15,721 bases of DNA from an uncultured Gammaproteobacteria bacterium (GTDB taxonomy: Bacteria > Pseudomonadota > Gammaproteobacteria > SZUA-140). Positions 1 to 7,393 of this stretch are shown here, in pieces. Numbering within the stretch: position 1 is the first letter of the stretch; every line of letters starts with the position of its first letter. The notes below the pieces were generated by a model. The model worked only from the letters and a program-made list of their open reading frames with translations. It did not search any database and was not told the DNA's origin. Both the position numbers and the translations under genes were made by a program. Location: assembly GCA_945787585.1 (NCBI GenBank), contig CALZIG010000102.1, forward strand, positions 1 through 15,721, written 5' to 3'.

Positions 1-2796
1 ACGGATGGATCTAACCCTGTAGGCGATGGGGCTGGTGATAATTTCATTGCGCAGTACCGTGACTTTGCATTATGGGAAAAGTACTGGCTGGCGTCTAATG
101 AGGTGAATAACCAGCTGGAGTACTGGAAAGCCTATCTACAGGATGCGAACACGGTGCTTGATCTACCGACTGATCATCCGCGGCCAAGAGTGATGTCATT
201 TAAGGGTAGGACCCATCGGTTTTTATTGCCGAAGACGCTTTCCCAGCAACTTAAAATATTAAGCGGAACGTTAGGTTCGACTTTATTTATGTCGCTGTTA
301 TCTGCATTCCAGTGTCTGCTGTATCGCTATACTAACCAGGAAGATATTTTAACGGGTATGTCACCGACGGTCCGCAGCCGACCAGAGTTAGATAGTATGT
401 TCGGGGATTTTTCTAATAATCTGGTGATGCGTACAGAGTTTTCATCAGACTCAACGTTTAGAGATATTGTCGAGCATGTTGCTGAGTCTACTGTCGATTG
501 TTTTTCGCATCAGGATCTTCCGTTCGAAAGTATTCTGGAGAAGATTCCTCATCATCGAGCATTGAATCATACCTCAATGTTTCAGGTGATGTTTATGCTT
601 CATAATGAAACCTTGTGCGATAACTTTCCTTTGTCTGGCGTGGAAGTGAGTGAATATCAATTTGAAAGAGGTACTGCTCATTTTGACCTTGATTTAATGT
701 TGTCTGATAGCGCGGATGGGATTTTAGGTGCACTAGCATATAATGCTGATATATTCGAGGCACACACCATTGAACGTTTGGTTAAACTGTTTGAGGTGCT
801 GCTCATGCGGGTTGTTGAGCAACCTGATGCAAAATTGGCAACACTGTCGTTACTTGATGATGAGCAGAGGTCACTTATTATTAATGAGTGGAACAACACA
901 AACGTAGTGTTTCCTGCTGAAAGCAAGCTGCATGAGCTCTTCGAGGCGCAAGTTGAACGTTTTCCCGATAAATCCGCATGCGTTTTTGAGGATAAGCATT
1001 TAAGTTATGCCGAACTAAATAAGCGAGCAAACCAGCTAGCGCATTATTTAATTAAAGCAGGTGTCGAGCCCGGCCAACTAATCGGCATATGTGTTGAGCG
1101 CTCACTGGATATGATGGTGGGGTTGTTGGGCATTTTGAAAGCAGGGGGCGCTTACGTGCCGCTTGATCCTGCGTATCCAACAGAACGTCTGGCATATATG
1201 TTGAGCGATAGTCAGGCCCCGTTAGTGGTGATTCAGGCGGCGTTAAAAGAACGTCTGACGGGTTATGCGGGGCGCACCGTCTTTATCGATAGTGACTGGT
1301 CGAAGATTGCTGCAGAAGATGATCGAAACCCGCTAAAGCAAGGTCAATCTGATGATCTTGCTTACGTGATTTATACATCCGGTTCAACCGGAAAGCCCAA
1401 GGGAGTGACGCTGCCGCACCGTGCCGTGGTCAACTTTCTTTGTGCGATGCGGCGTGCGCCAGGTTTGACAGAAGTTGATCGTCTGCTTGCTGTGACCACT
1501 ATCTCTTTTGATATTGCAGTACTTGAACTCTATTTGCCACTGACGACCGGTGCTACAACGGTCATCGCAAGTCGTGATGCGGCTTCTGATGGCACCCGTC
1601 TACTGGCGCTTATCGCCAGTGAAAATATCACTGTTATGCAGGCAACCCCGATTACCTGGCGTTTACTACTGGAATCAGATTGGCAGGGCACATCAGGCCT
1701 GAAGGTATTATGCGGTGGTGAAGCAATGCCGCGTGAACTGGCAAGCCAACTTGTTGAAAAATGCGATGAGTTATGGAATCTCTATGGCCCGACAGAAACG
1801 ACAGTATGGTCGATGCGTTATCAAGTGAAACGTGATGCGGATGAGGCAACAGTATTGATCGGTCGACCGATCGAAAACACGCAGATTTATCTGCTTGATG
1901 AGCATCTCCTTCCTGTGCCTGTTGGTGTCCCGGGTGAGATTTATATTGGTGGCGCTGGCCTTGCGCGCGATTATCTGAATCGCCCAGAATTGACGGCAGA
2001 GCGTTTTGTTCCAAATCCATTTGATGAAAATAGTCGACTCTATCGCACAGGTGACCTCGCGTTCTATCACGATGATGGTAATGTTGAGTACATGCGACGT
2101 ATTGATAATCAGGTAAAGGTGCGAGGCTTTAGAATAGAGCTGGGTGAGATTGAGTCTGCGCTCAGCGAACATGATGCCATTGAGCGAGCTGTAGTGAACG
2201 TCTGGGAAAATCGTCCTGGTGATCATCGCCTGGTGGCCTATCTTATTTATAAGCGAGGCGAAGGCGCCACAGTGACAGAAATAAGGACGCACTTGCGTGC
2301 CCTGTTACCCGAATATATGGTGCCTCAGCACATCGTTGAAATGGACGGTTTTCCGGTGACACCGAACGGTAAATTAGATCGGAAACGTTTACCAGCGCCC
2401 TTTGGTGATAGTTATGAAAATGATGAGTATGTCTCCCCTGAAACAGGGACAGAAAAATACCTTGCTACCGTGTGGTGTGAAGCACTGGGTATTGAACGAG
2501 TGAGTGTGCACGATAATTTTTTTGATCTGGGTGGGCACTCATTGTTGTCGATGAAGGTGATTGAACGCATTCGGAAAGAGACCGCGGTTGTGATTTCACC
2601 AAGGGTTTTATTGATGGAGTCGCTGGGAGCCATTGCGGCAACGCATTCGCTTCCTGATGTGGACAGTAAGCCTGATATACAGGACACAGGGGGGCAACAA
2701 CAACGATCGGTCGATTCGTCAGCGAACGTTGAGCGAAAAGCTGCGGCATCTCCCGGTTTTTTTAATAAAATTAAAAATAGGTTGCTCAATAAATAG
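1..2796 (+). CDS. NRPS, C-terminal module (C-A-PCP), 5' end missing
   Basis: Reading frame 1 is open from the first base, so the gene starts before the window; an internal GTG at 103 falls within the condensation domain and is not a real start. Of 931 visible residues, about 1-290 are the second half of a condensation domain (QYRDFALW, FGDFSNNLVMRT, HQDLPFE). An adenylation domain follows (about 310-810): LSYAEL near 334, YTSGSTGKPKG near 457, FDIAVLELY near 503, YGPTET at 595, YRTGDLA, and NGKLDRK with the catalytic Lys at 791. Aligned to GrsA, the specificity code is D-I-L-Q-L-G-L-V-W-K, one residue from the known glycine code DILQLGLIWK. A carrier domain (about 825-895) has the phosphopantetheine Ser at 847 in LGGHSLL. 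No thioesterase or reductase follows, only a polar tail ending in a basic amphipathic stretch (GFFNKIKNRLLNK). Assignment as NRPS is certain; glycine is a strong prediction; the product is unknown. Confidence 0.97.
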   Translation, partial: TDGSNPVGDGAGDNFIAQYRDFALWEKYWLASNEVNNQLEYWKAYLQDANTVLDLPTDHPRPRVMSFKGRTHRFLLPKTLSQQLKILSGTLGSTLFMSLLSAFQCLLYRYTNQEDILTGMSPTVRSRPELDSMFGDFSNNLVMRTEFSSDSTFRDIVEHVAESTVDCFSHQDLPFESILEKIPHHRALNHTSMFQVMFMLHNETLCDNFPLSGVEVSEYQFERGTAHFDLDLMLSDSADGILGALAYNADIFEAHTIERLVKLFEVLLMRVVEQPDAKLATLSLLDDEQRSLIINEWNNTNVVFPAESKLHELFEAQVERFPDKSACVFEDKHLSYAELNKRANQLAHYLIKAGVEPGQLIGICVERSLDMMVGLLGILKAGGAYVPLDPAYPTERLAYMLSDSQAPLVVIQAALKERLTGYAGRTVFIDSDWSKIAAEDDRNPLKQGQSDDLAYVIYTSGSTGKPKGVTLPHRAVVNFLCAMRRAPGLTEVDRLLAVTTISFDIAVLELYLPLTTGATTVIASRDAASDGTRLLALIASENITVMQATPITWRLLLESDWQGTSGLKVLCGGEAMPRELASQLVEKCDELWNLYGPTETTVWSMRYQVKRDADEATVLIGRPIENTQIYLLDEHLLPVPVGVPGEIYIGGAGLARDYLNRPELTAERFVPNPFDENSRLYRTGDLAFYHDDGNVEYMRRIDNQVKVRGFRIELGEIESALSEHDAIERAVVNVWENRPGDHRLVAYLIYKRGEGATVTEIRTHLRALLPEYMVPQHIVEMDGFPVTPNGKLDRKRLPAPFGDSYENDEYVSPETGTEKYLATVWCEALGIERVSVHDNFFDLGGHSLLSMKVIERIRKETAVVISPRVLLMESLGAIAATHSLPDVDSKPDIQDTGGQQQRSVDSSANVERKAAASPGFFNKIKNRLLNK

Positions 2797-2855
2797 ATGT
2801 GCTTGTTTTTGAATGCTTGATGATAGGTCAGTTTCGGGATAACAGTATTTATGCT

Positions 2856-2861
2856 TATAAT
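2856..2861 (+). promoter_or_regulatory. Possible sigma-70 -10 box
   Basis: A perfect TATAAT lies in the NRPS-hydrolase gap, preceded by TG two bases upstream (TGCTTATAAT). No good -35 box is found at 16-18 bases, so this is weak support for a second promoter besides the sigma-54-like site. Confidence 0.25.
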
Positions 2862-2899
2862 GGTTTTTTATGATGAGTGCTATTTTAGGTTTTTATAAG

Positions 2900-2915
2900 T
2901 GGCACCTCACTTTCT
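2900..2915 (+). promoter_or_regulatory. Candidate sigma-54 (RpoN) promoter
   Basis: TGGCACCTCACTTTCT matches the -24/-12 consensus TGGCACG-N4-TTGCW at the whole TGGCAC block and at TT-C-T with correct spacing; the departures are C for G after TGGCAC and T for G in the TTGC block. It lies 22 bases before the start of the first hydrolase gene, placing transcription start near 2926 and giving a short leader. Known biology: many XrtA/PEP-CTERM loci are driven by the PrsK/PrsR two-component pair acting with RpoN, which suits this context. The match is by eye. Confidence 0.5.
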
Positions 2916-2937
2916 TTTTGGCGTTTGAGATTTAAAA

Positions 2938-3720
2938 ATGAATCCATTCTTTTTTGGCGCTTCCAATAAGCAGCTGTTTGGCATCTATCACCCGCCAAGA
3001 TCTCGTGACTTACGAGATACGAGTGTTGTGCTTTGCTATCCATTCGGCCAGGAATACATGCGGTCATTTAAAATGTTTAATCGCCTGGCCGACCTGCTGG
3101 CGAAGGCCGGTTTTCATGTGCTTCGATTTGATTACTATGGAACGGGTGATTCATCTGGCTCGTCAGAAGAGTGGCGTCTGACACAAAGCTGCGAAGATGT
3201 CTCGATGGCGGTGGAAGAGTTAAAGAGCCTGTCGGGCAATACGCGAGTGTCATTAGTGGGGTTGCGCCTGGGGGCTGTGATTGCGTCCTCAATAGAGTCT
3301 TTGAATATTGAAGAGCTCGTGCTCTGGGATCCCGTGGTCAGTGGACGAGACTACATCGCGTCACAAAAGTCTATGCATCAGCAGATGTTGGCTGACCCTG
3401 ATCGTTTTAGCGTACCTCGGCAGGGCGAAGGCGAAAATGAACTGTTGGGTTTTTCATTTTCTGAGGAAATGTGTTCTGAGATTGAAGCATTAGATCTGAA
3501 AAAAGATTTTTTAGCGAAAGCAAAGCGGGTATTTATAGTAGGTTCTGATGCTAAAGACGAGTATCAAGCGCTTTACGATTGTTTACAGAGTGCCGATGTC
3601 GAATACCGCGTGATTGATGACGCTGGCAATTGGGATGCGTTATCAGAACTCGAATCAGCACTACTACTCAGTACATTATTGCAGGATATTGTGATGATGC
3701 TTTCGGAGGGTGCTAAGTGA
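2938..3720 (+). CDS. Alpha/beta-hydrolase-fold protein, probably non-catalytic
   Basis: A 260-residue protein of the serine aminopeptidase S33-like group of alpha/beta hydrolases, similar in pattern to exosortase A-associated hydrolase 2 and to hydrolases beside NRPS/PKS genes. Recognisable pieces are the N-terminal PFFFGASNKQLFGIYHPP, the strand-loop LRFDYYGTGDSSG, the elbow region VGLRLGA and the acid region LVLWDPVVSG. The nucleophile elbow G-x-S-x-G reads G-L-R-L-G, so Arg replaces Ser; no His occurs in the last third, where the triad His should lie. It may therefore be a structural, binding or partner subunit. It follows the NRPS by 141 bases and its stop overlaps the start of the next gene, so the two are translated as a pair. 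No signal peptide, so probably cytoplasmic. Possible roles are release or proofreading of the carrier-bound product; this is inference. Confidence 0.85.
   Translation: MNPFFFGASNKQLFGIYHPPRSRDLRDTSVVLCYPFGQEYMRSFKMFNRLADLLAKAGFHVLRFDYYGTGDSSGSSEEWRLTQSCEDVSMAVEELKSLSGNTRVSLVGLRLGAVIASSIESLNIEELVLWDPVVSGRDYIASQKSMHQQMLADPDRFSVPRQGEGENELLGFSFSEEMCSEIEALDLKKDFLAKAKRVFIVGSDAKDEYQALYDCLQSADVEYRVIDDAGNWDALSELESALLLSTLLQDIVMMLSEGAK
3705..3710 (+). promoter_or_regulatory. Ribosome binding site of second hydrolase gene
   Basis: GGAGGG lies inside the end of the first hydrolase gene, 9 bases before the ATG at 3720 and 6 before an in-frame GTG at 3717. It is the clearest Shine-Dalgarno in this gene group and supports coupled translation of the pair. 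Confidence 0.7.
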
Positions 3721-4556
3721 TGGAGCGCGTATTTACTTTTGGGCAGGATAAAGACCTCGTTGGCATTGCGACCGAAGTGGATGAGGCCGTCGCTAACGAT
3801 ACGTTGCCTGCCGTTATTATGCTCAATGCAGGCTTACTCCATCGAGTCGGCCCCTTTAGGTTACATGTTGAATTAGCCCGTCGTTTAGCAGTGCAGGGTG
3901 TGCGATCCTTTCGGTTCGATCTATCTGGGATTGGTGATAGCCAGAAGCATAAAGATACGCGTGCTTATGAAGAACAGATCATTGGTGATATTCAGGCTGC
4001 AATGGATTTCTTTACGAGTAAATACGGCGTCAAAAAGTTCATCCTGTTTGGGTTATGTACCGGCGCTGCCAATGCGCATAAGGGGGCTGTGATTGACCCT
4101 CGAGTGGTCGGTGCCATTTTTCTTGACGGCTACGCATATCGTACCCCTGCATTTCTGATGCGCCGCTATGGCGCCCGTCTGTTTTCGTTGAGTGGATGGT
4201 TTAACCGAATTAAACGTCTAATTTCACCCTCAGGGGATGGTGTCGACGATGGACCAGGTCAGGATGATTACTTCTGGGTATTACCCCCAAAGCAACAGAC
4301 CGAGGCAGAGTTGCGCGAGTTGGTTGAGCGCAAAGTAAACCTGTTGTATGTCTACAGTGGCGGCCATGAGGACTATAATTATGCCGGACAATTTAAGGAT
4401 ATGTTCAGCGCCGTGAATTTTAATGACCAGCTACAGGTTAATTATTTTCCGGAATCAGACCACACCTATATCCTGAGAAAAGATAAAGAAAAGTTAATTG
4501 AGACTATTAGTGGCTGGATGGCGCAAGCTTATGCGCGCGAATTAAATAGAGACTAA
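3720..4556 (+). CDS. Alpha/beta hydrolase with Cys nucleophile
   Basis: A 278-residue alpha/beta hydrolase resembling exosortase A-associated hydrolase 1 and similar proteins in NRPS/PKS clusters. Landmarks are NAGLLHRVGPFRLHVELARRL (split here as NAGLLHRVGPF and RLHVELARRL), FRFDLSGIGDS, the elbow GLCTGAAN, and IFLDGYAYRTP. The elbow carries Cys where most esterases have Ser. A C-terminal His in FPESDHTYI is well placed as the triad His, so unlike its upstream neighbour this protein looks catalytically competent. ATG at 3720 shares one base with the preceding TGA; GTG at 3717 is an alternative start with equally good ribosome binding spacing. No signal peptide is seen. Because the NRPS lacks a thioesterase, this enzyme is the best candidate in the window for releasing or trimming the thioester-bound product, but no substrate can be read from the sequence. 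Confidence 0.88.
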   Translation: MERVFTFGQDKDLVGIATEVDEAVANDTLPAVIMLNAGLLHRVGPFRLHVELARRLAVQGVRSFRFDLSGIGDSQKHKDTRAYEEQIIGDIQAAMDFFTSKYGVKKFILFGLCTGAANAHKGAVIDPRVVGAIFLDGYAYRTPAFLMRRYGARLFSLSGWFNRIKRLISPSGDGVDDGPGQDDYFWVLPPKQQTEAELRELVERKVNLLYVYSGGHEDYNYAGQFKDMFSAVNFNDQLQVNYFPESDHTYILRKDKEKLIETISGWMAQAYARELNRD

Positions 4557-4583
4557 GGTTTGAGAGCTCCCCGGGTTGGTTAA

Positions 4584-5186
4584 ATGCATATTAATAAGTC
4601 ATATAAACTGATATACCTGCTGTCCACGATCATTTTTATAGGGCTGCTTGTCGGCATTATTTTCTACGTTAAACGTGATGCCAAACCTGAGTTGCCATTG
4701 AGTGCCTACCCGCCAGCTGAACAGGTCGCACAACTGGCGGTCGCTTTCACAGATTCAGAATGGGATGGGGTCTCGGTGCCAGACGGTCAGCAGTGCCGCA
4801 ATTTTGGTGGCAGCGGGGCTAGTCCTTCACTCTTAATTTCTGACATTCCATTACAGGCAAATGCTGTGCTGCTCGCATTTGGGGATTTAACTTACGAGCC
4901 GATGCTGAATGGTGGCCATGGCGTTATAGGAATGTCGCTGGCGAATGATACGACTTCCATTGTGTTCCCTTCTGTTCCGGCTGAGACCACTGCCCTGCCG
5001 GAAGGCGTTTATGTTGAGGCACTTCACCGAAGCGATCGCGGTGATGTAGGCGGTTATTTGCCGCCATGCTCAGGGGGGATTGGGAATACTTATTATGTGG
5101 ATGTAATGGCTGTCTATAAAGCGGTATCAGCGGATGACCCCTCAATGTTACTGGGTGAGGCGCGGCTTATTCTGGGTAAATATTAG
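4584..5186 (+). CDS. Membrane-anchored PEBP-like (YbhB/YbcL) protein
   Basis: A 200-residue protein with one N-terminal membrane segment (about residues 9-30, LIYLLSTIIFIGLLVGIIF), charged residues on both sides and a soluble domain predicted to lie in the periplasm. The soluble part resembles the phosphatidylethanolamine-binding protein family: GGSGASPSLLISDIP matches the usual G-x-N-x-SPPLxWxxVP block, VPAETTALPEG the IPxxTTxLPEG turn, and GGYLPPCSGGIGNTYYVDVMAVY the GYGGPCPP...HRYxFxxYAL block (last part TYYVDVMAVY). The DPDAP ligand motif is not evident (FGDLTYEP stands there). It starts 27 bases after the second hydrolase and is probably in the same transcript. It ends 2 bases before the stop of the convergent phosphopantetheinyl transferase gene. 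The family call rests on motif order only; function is unknown. Confidence 0.6.
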   Translation: MHINKSYKLIYLLSTIIFIGLLVGIIFYVKRDAKPELPLSAYPPAEQVAQLAVAFTDSEWDGVSVPDGQQCRNFGGSGASPSLLISDIPLQANAVLLAFGDLTYEPMLNGGHGVIGMSLANDTTSIVFPSVPAETTALPEGVYVEALHRSDRGDVGGYLPPCSGGIGNTYYVDVMAVYKAVSADDPSMLLGEARLILGKY

Positions 5187-5188
5187 GT

Positions 5189-5839
5189 TTATTGGGATAG
5201 TGAAATTCCGGTAAAGATGTGACTTTCGTTGTACCTGAAGTGGCCAGTCAGGGTGTCTGGCAGGTTATATTCTGTTGGAAGCTGGGTGAGCAGAGTGGCT
5301 GAAAATTGCAACCTGTCACTGTCGAAGGTTATGTCGAGGTCTTGAAAATCCAGGTAAATTCGCGTGACTGGAAACAGTGATTTATAGACAGACTCTTTGG
5401 CACTGAATATAAATTTTTGCCAATTGCTGCCTGAGGGTGGTGGAGATAGGTTAGCGCGTGTTATTTCCTGCGGTGTGCAGATCATCGCTTCGAGGTCGTC
5501 GTCTAACGGTCTAATGGTTTCAATGTCTAGCCCAATGCTTGTGAGCGTTGCTTGACGCGCCAGTGCGACTCCGCAATAGTCATCGCAATGGGAGATGCTA
5601 CCGGTGATGCCGGGTGGCCAGAGTGGTTCACGCTCTCCCCCTGACAGCACTGGAAAGCCGGTGACCCCCAATGCTTTTAACGCCGCTTTTGCACATAGTC
5701 TACCAGCTGTGAATTCGCGTCTCCGTTTAATGACCGCTTTCTGGATGAAAGCGGCCTCTTCGGGGTAGAGTTTGCCATCCCACATGGCAGGCGTTGCCGT
5801 GACGGTGACAACTTGTGAGGGAAAAAGCGCCTTAATCAT
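5189..5839 (-). CDS. EntD-type 4'-phosphopantetheinyl transferase
   Basis: A 216-residue enzyme that transfers phosphopantetheine from CoA to the Ser of carrier domains. The N-terminal RRREFTAGRLCAKAALKALG is the EntD-type block; the three core motifs follow: GSISHCDDYCGVALA, IGLDIE (Asp and Glu bind Mg2+) and FSAKESVYKSLFP with the catalytic Glu and Lys. Length and motif spacing fit the EntD/Npt group used for secondary metabolism. Its only carrier-protein substrate visible here is the NRPS on the opposite strand, which makes activation of Ser 847 its likely job. It starts 20 bases after the stop of the sugar dehydrogenase gene on the same strand, so these two are probably cotranscribed, and its stop almost touches that of the PEBP-like gene. 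No strong ribosome binding site precedes the ATG. Confidence 0.95.
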   Translation of the reverse strand: MIKALFPSQVVTVTATPAMWDGKLYPEEAAFIQKAVIKRRREFTAGRLCAKAALKALGVTGFPVLSGGEREPLWPPGITGSISHCDDYCGVALARQATLTSIGLDIETIRPLDDDLEAMICTPQEITRANLSPPPSGSNWQKFIFSAKESVYKSLFPVTRIYLDFQDLDITFDSDRLQFSATLLTQLPTEYNLPDTLTGHFRYNESHIFTGISLSQ

Positions 5840-5859
5840 CGGTGGCGGATATGGGGTAT

Positions 5860-7089
5860 CTACTGGGCGACAATCTTGAAAACTTTCCCCGATGTATGTT
5901 CCGCGATGTAGAGTTCGAAGTTTTCATCCTCGCCAAAGCTACTGATGTTGAGGTTGTACTTTCCCAGTTTGCGGGCGATTTTGTCTGTAAGCGAGGGGCG
6001 ATAGATTTCAGCCTCGGCCAGTAGTTTTCCGTCGTGGTGCCTCATGCCCCATATCCGTTGAGTGACATAGTCGGCATAAAGATAAGTGCCGCAGAGTGAA
6101 GGGATCTCTTTACCTCGGTAAACAAAGCCGCCCGTAATGGAGTAGCCTTTTGAGTGGTAATAGGTATGTAATGGGGGGATCATGCCGTCTCGCTGGCACG
6201 GGGCTTTTACAGCGGGTGTGCAGATATCTCCCTCCATGATATTCCAGCCATAATTTCCACCGCGTTGAATGAGGTTGATCTCTTCCATATCATTTTGCCC
6301 AACATCGGCCAGATATAATTGGCCGGTGAGCGCATCAAAAGAGAAGCGCCATGGGTTGCGCAGGCCATAACCCCACGTCTCACCGCGGAAGCCTTTTTTG
6401 CCGACGAATGGATTATTCTGTGGGATGGTATAAGGCACTGATGTTTGATCATCGCTCGTGTTTACATCAATTCTGAGTAAGCTGCCCAATAGTGTGGCTG
6501 GATTCTGTGCGTTATTATGCGGGTCATTTTGTGAGCCGCCATCGCCCATACCGATGTAAAGATAGCCATCCTGGCCAAATGCAAGCTGGCCACCATTGTG
6601 ATTATCGTAAGGTTGTGAAATGCGCAGCAAGATAACTTCGCTGTTGATGTCTGCACGATCTTTCGTATTACGACTGAAACGCGAAATGACGGTGTTGAGT
6701 TTGCCAGCGATTTTTTGTGTGTAGTTGACGAAGAAAAAGCCATTTTTACGATAATCTGGGTGGAATGCCAAGCTTAATAACCCTTTTTCACCGCCGCTGG
6801 CAACGCGATTTCTGATGTCCAGAAATGGGTCGCTTAGCGTTTGGCGCCCCTGACTAATGATCTTGATCACTCCTCGCTGTTCAACCACATACAATCGCCC
6901 ACTTGCATCGTTTGCATGGGTGATATGTACTGGCAGTGACAGGCCGCTGACAACTTCTTCAAGCGCAATGGCGGGGATATCTTCATGGTTTTCGTCACAG
7001 GGCGCTGTGGCGTACGCTAACGCGGGGGTGACCAGTAGCGTTAAAATGAGCAGTATTGCCGAGGGTGTTGTCTGTGGTCTGTGTTGCAT
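5860..7089 (-). CDS. PQQ-dependent sugar dehydrogenase (GSDH family), secreted
   Basis: A 409-residue glucose/sorbosone dehydrogenase family protein (soluble glucose dehydrogenase and Asd/YliI type), a six-bladed beta propeller that oxidises aldose sugars with PQQ and Ca2+ in the periplasm. Residues 1-26 form a signal peptide (hydrophobic ILLILTLLVTPALA, likely cut near ALA/YA). Family landmarks are GGEKGLLSLAFHPDY, DNHNGGQLAFG with the catalytic His at about 164, YIGMGDGGSQNDPHNNAQ, GLRNPWRFSFD with the PQQ-contacting Arg, and NYGWNIMEG. Four Cys occur in the mature part beyond the signal. No PQQ synthesis gene is in the window, so cofactor supply is unknown. It heads a likely two-gene transcript with the phosphopantetheinyl transferase. 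In this context it may act on a surface sugar polymer, but that is inference; homologues are also common as stand-alone genes. Confidence 0.93.
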   Translation of the reverse strand: MQHRPQTTPSAILLILTLLVTPALAYATAPCDENHEDIPAIALEEVVSGLSLPVHITHANDASGRLYVVEQRGVIKIISQGRQTLSDPFLDIRNRVASGGEKGLLSLAFHPDYRKNGFFFVNYTQKIAGKLNTVISRFSRNTKDRADINSEVILLRISQPYDNHNGGQLAFGQDGYLYIGMGDGGSQNDPHNNAQNPATLLGSLLRIDVNTSDDQTSVPYTIPQNNPFVGKKGFRGETWGYGLRNPWRFSFDALTGQLYLADVGQNDMEEINLIQRGGNYGWNIMEGDICTPAVKAPCQRDGMIPPLHTYYHSKGYSITGGFVYRGKEIPSLCGTYLYADYVTQRIWGMRHHDGKLLAEAEIYRPSLTDKIARKLGKYNLNISSFGEDENFELYIAEHTSGKVFKIVAQ

Positions 7090-7393
7090 GGTCGTATGAT
7101 ATCCAGTCGTTTGGTGATTGAGTGACGACGCCTTCTCATTTCTAGCGCATATTCAGGCATTACCCCGAAAATGGTATCATTGTCTGCTGGTTTTTGTGTA
7201 TTGAAAATCGGTTGAGTAATCCAAATTGCTATTAAATAGTTTGCTACTGGCGATTAATGATAGAGAGCGTTACGACGCTGTTAGTTGTATTATGTTGCTC
7301 TTTGAACAATATGAGATGTGGTTGAGCAGAGTGCGTTTGTTTGTCTTTTTTACTGAATAAGTGATATTTGTTAAAACCCATTAATACAATACT
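7090..7393. other. Divergent intergenic region, 304 bases
   Basis: This AT-rich stretch separates the leftward sugar dehydrogenase from the rightward ATPase and must hold promoters for both. I see no convincing -35/-10 pair, no correctly spaced sigma-54 site and no credible ORF. The only symmetry noticed is a short AGCGT-TACG-ACGCT hairpin at 7266-7279, which could be chance. The ATPase start lacks a good Shine-Dalgarno. Confidence 0.6.

Noticed and set aside
103-105. GTG start giving an 897-residue NRPS protein
   Set aside because: The frame is open to base 1 and the 34 codons before it encode conserved condensation-domain sequence (QYRDFALW), so the true start is outside the window.
1771-2292. 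Long minus-strand ORF inside the NRPS gene
   Set aside because: No protein family features, and it lies wholly within well-supported adenylation-domain coding sequence on the plus strand.
7172-7188. Sigma-54-like TGGTATCATTGTCTGCT before the ATPase gene
   Set aside because: The GG to GC spacing is one base too long and the TGGCAC block matches poorly.
7266-7279. AGCGT-TACG-ACGCT inverted repeat as a regulator site
   Set aside because: Single short repeat with no second copy seen; may be chance.
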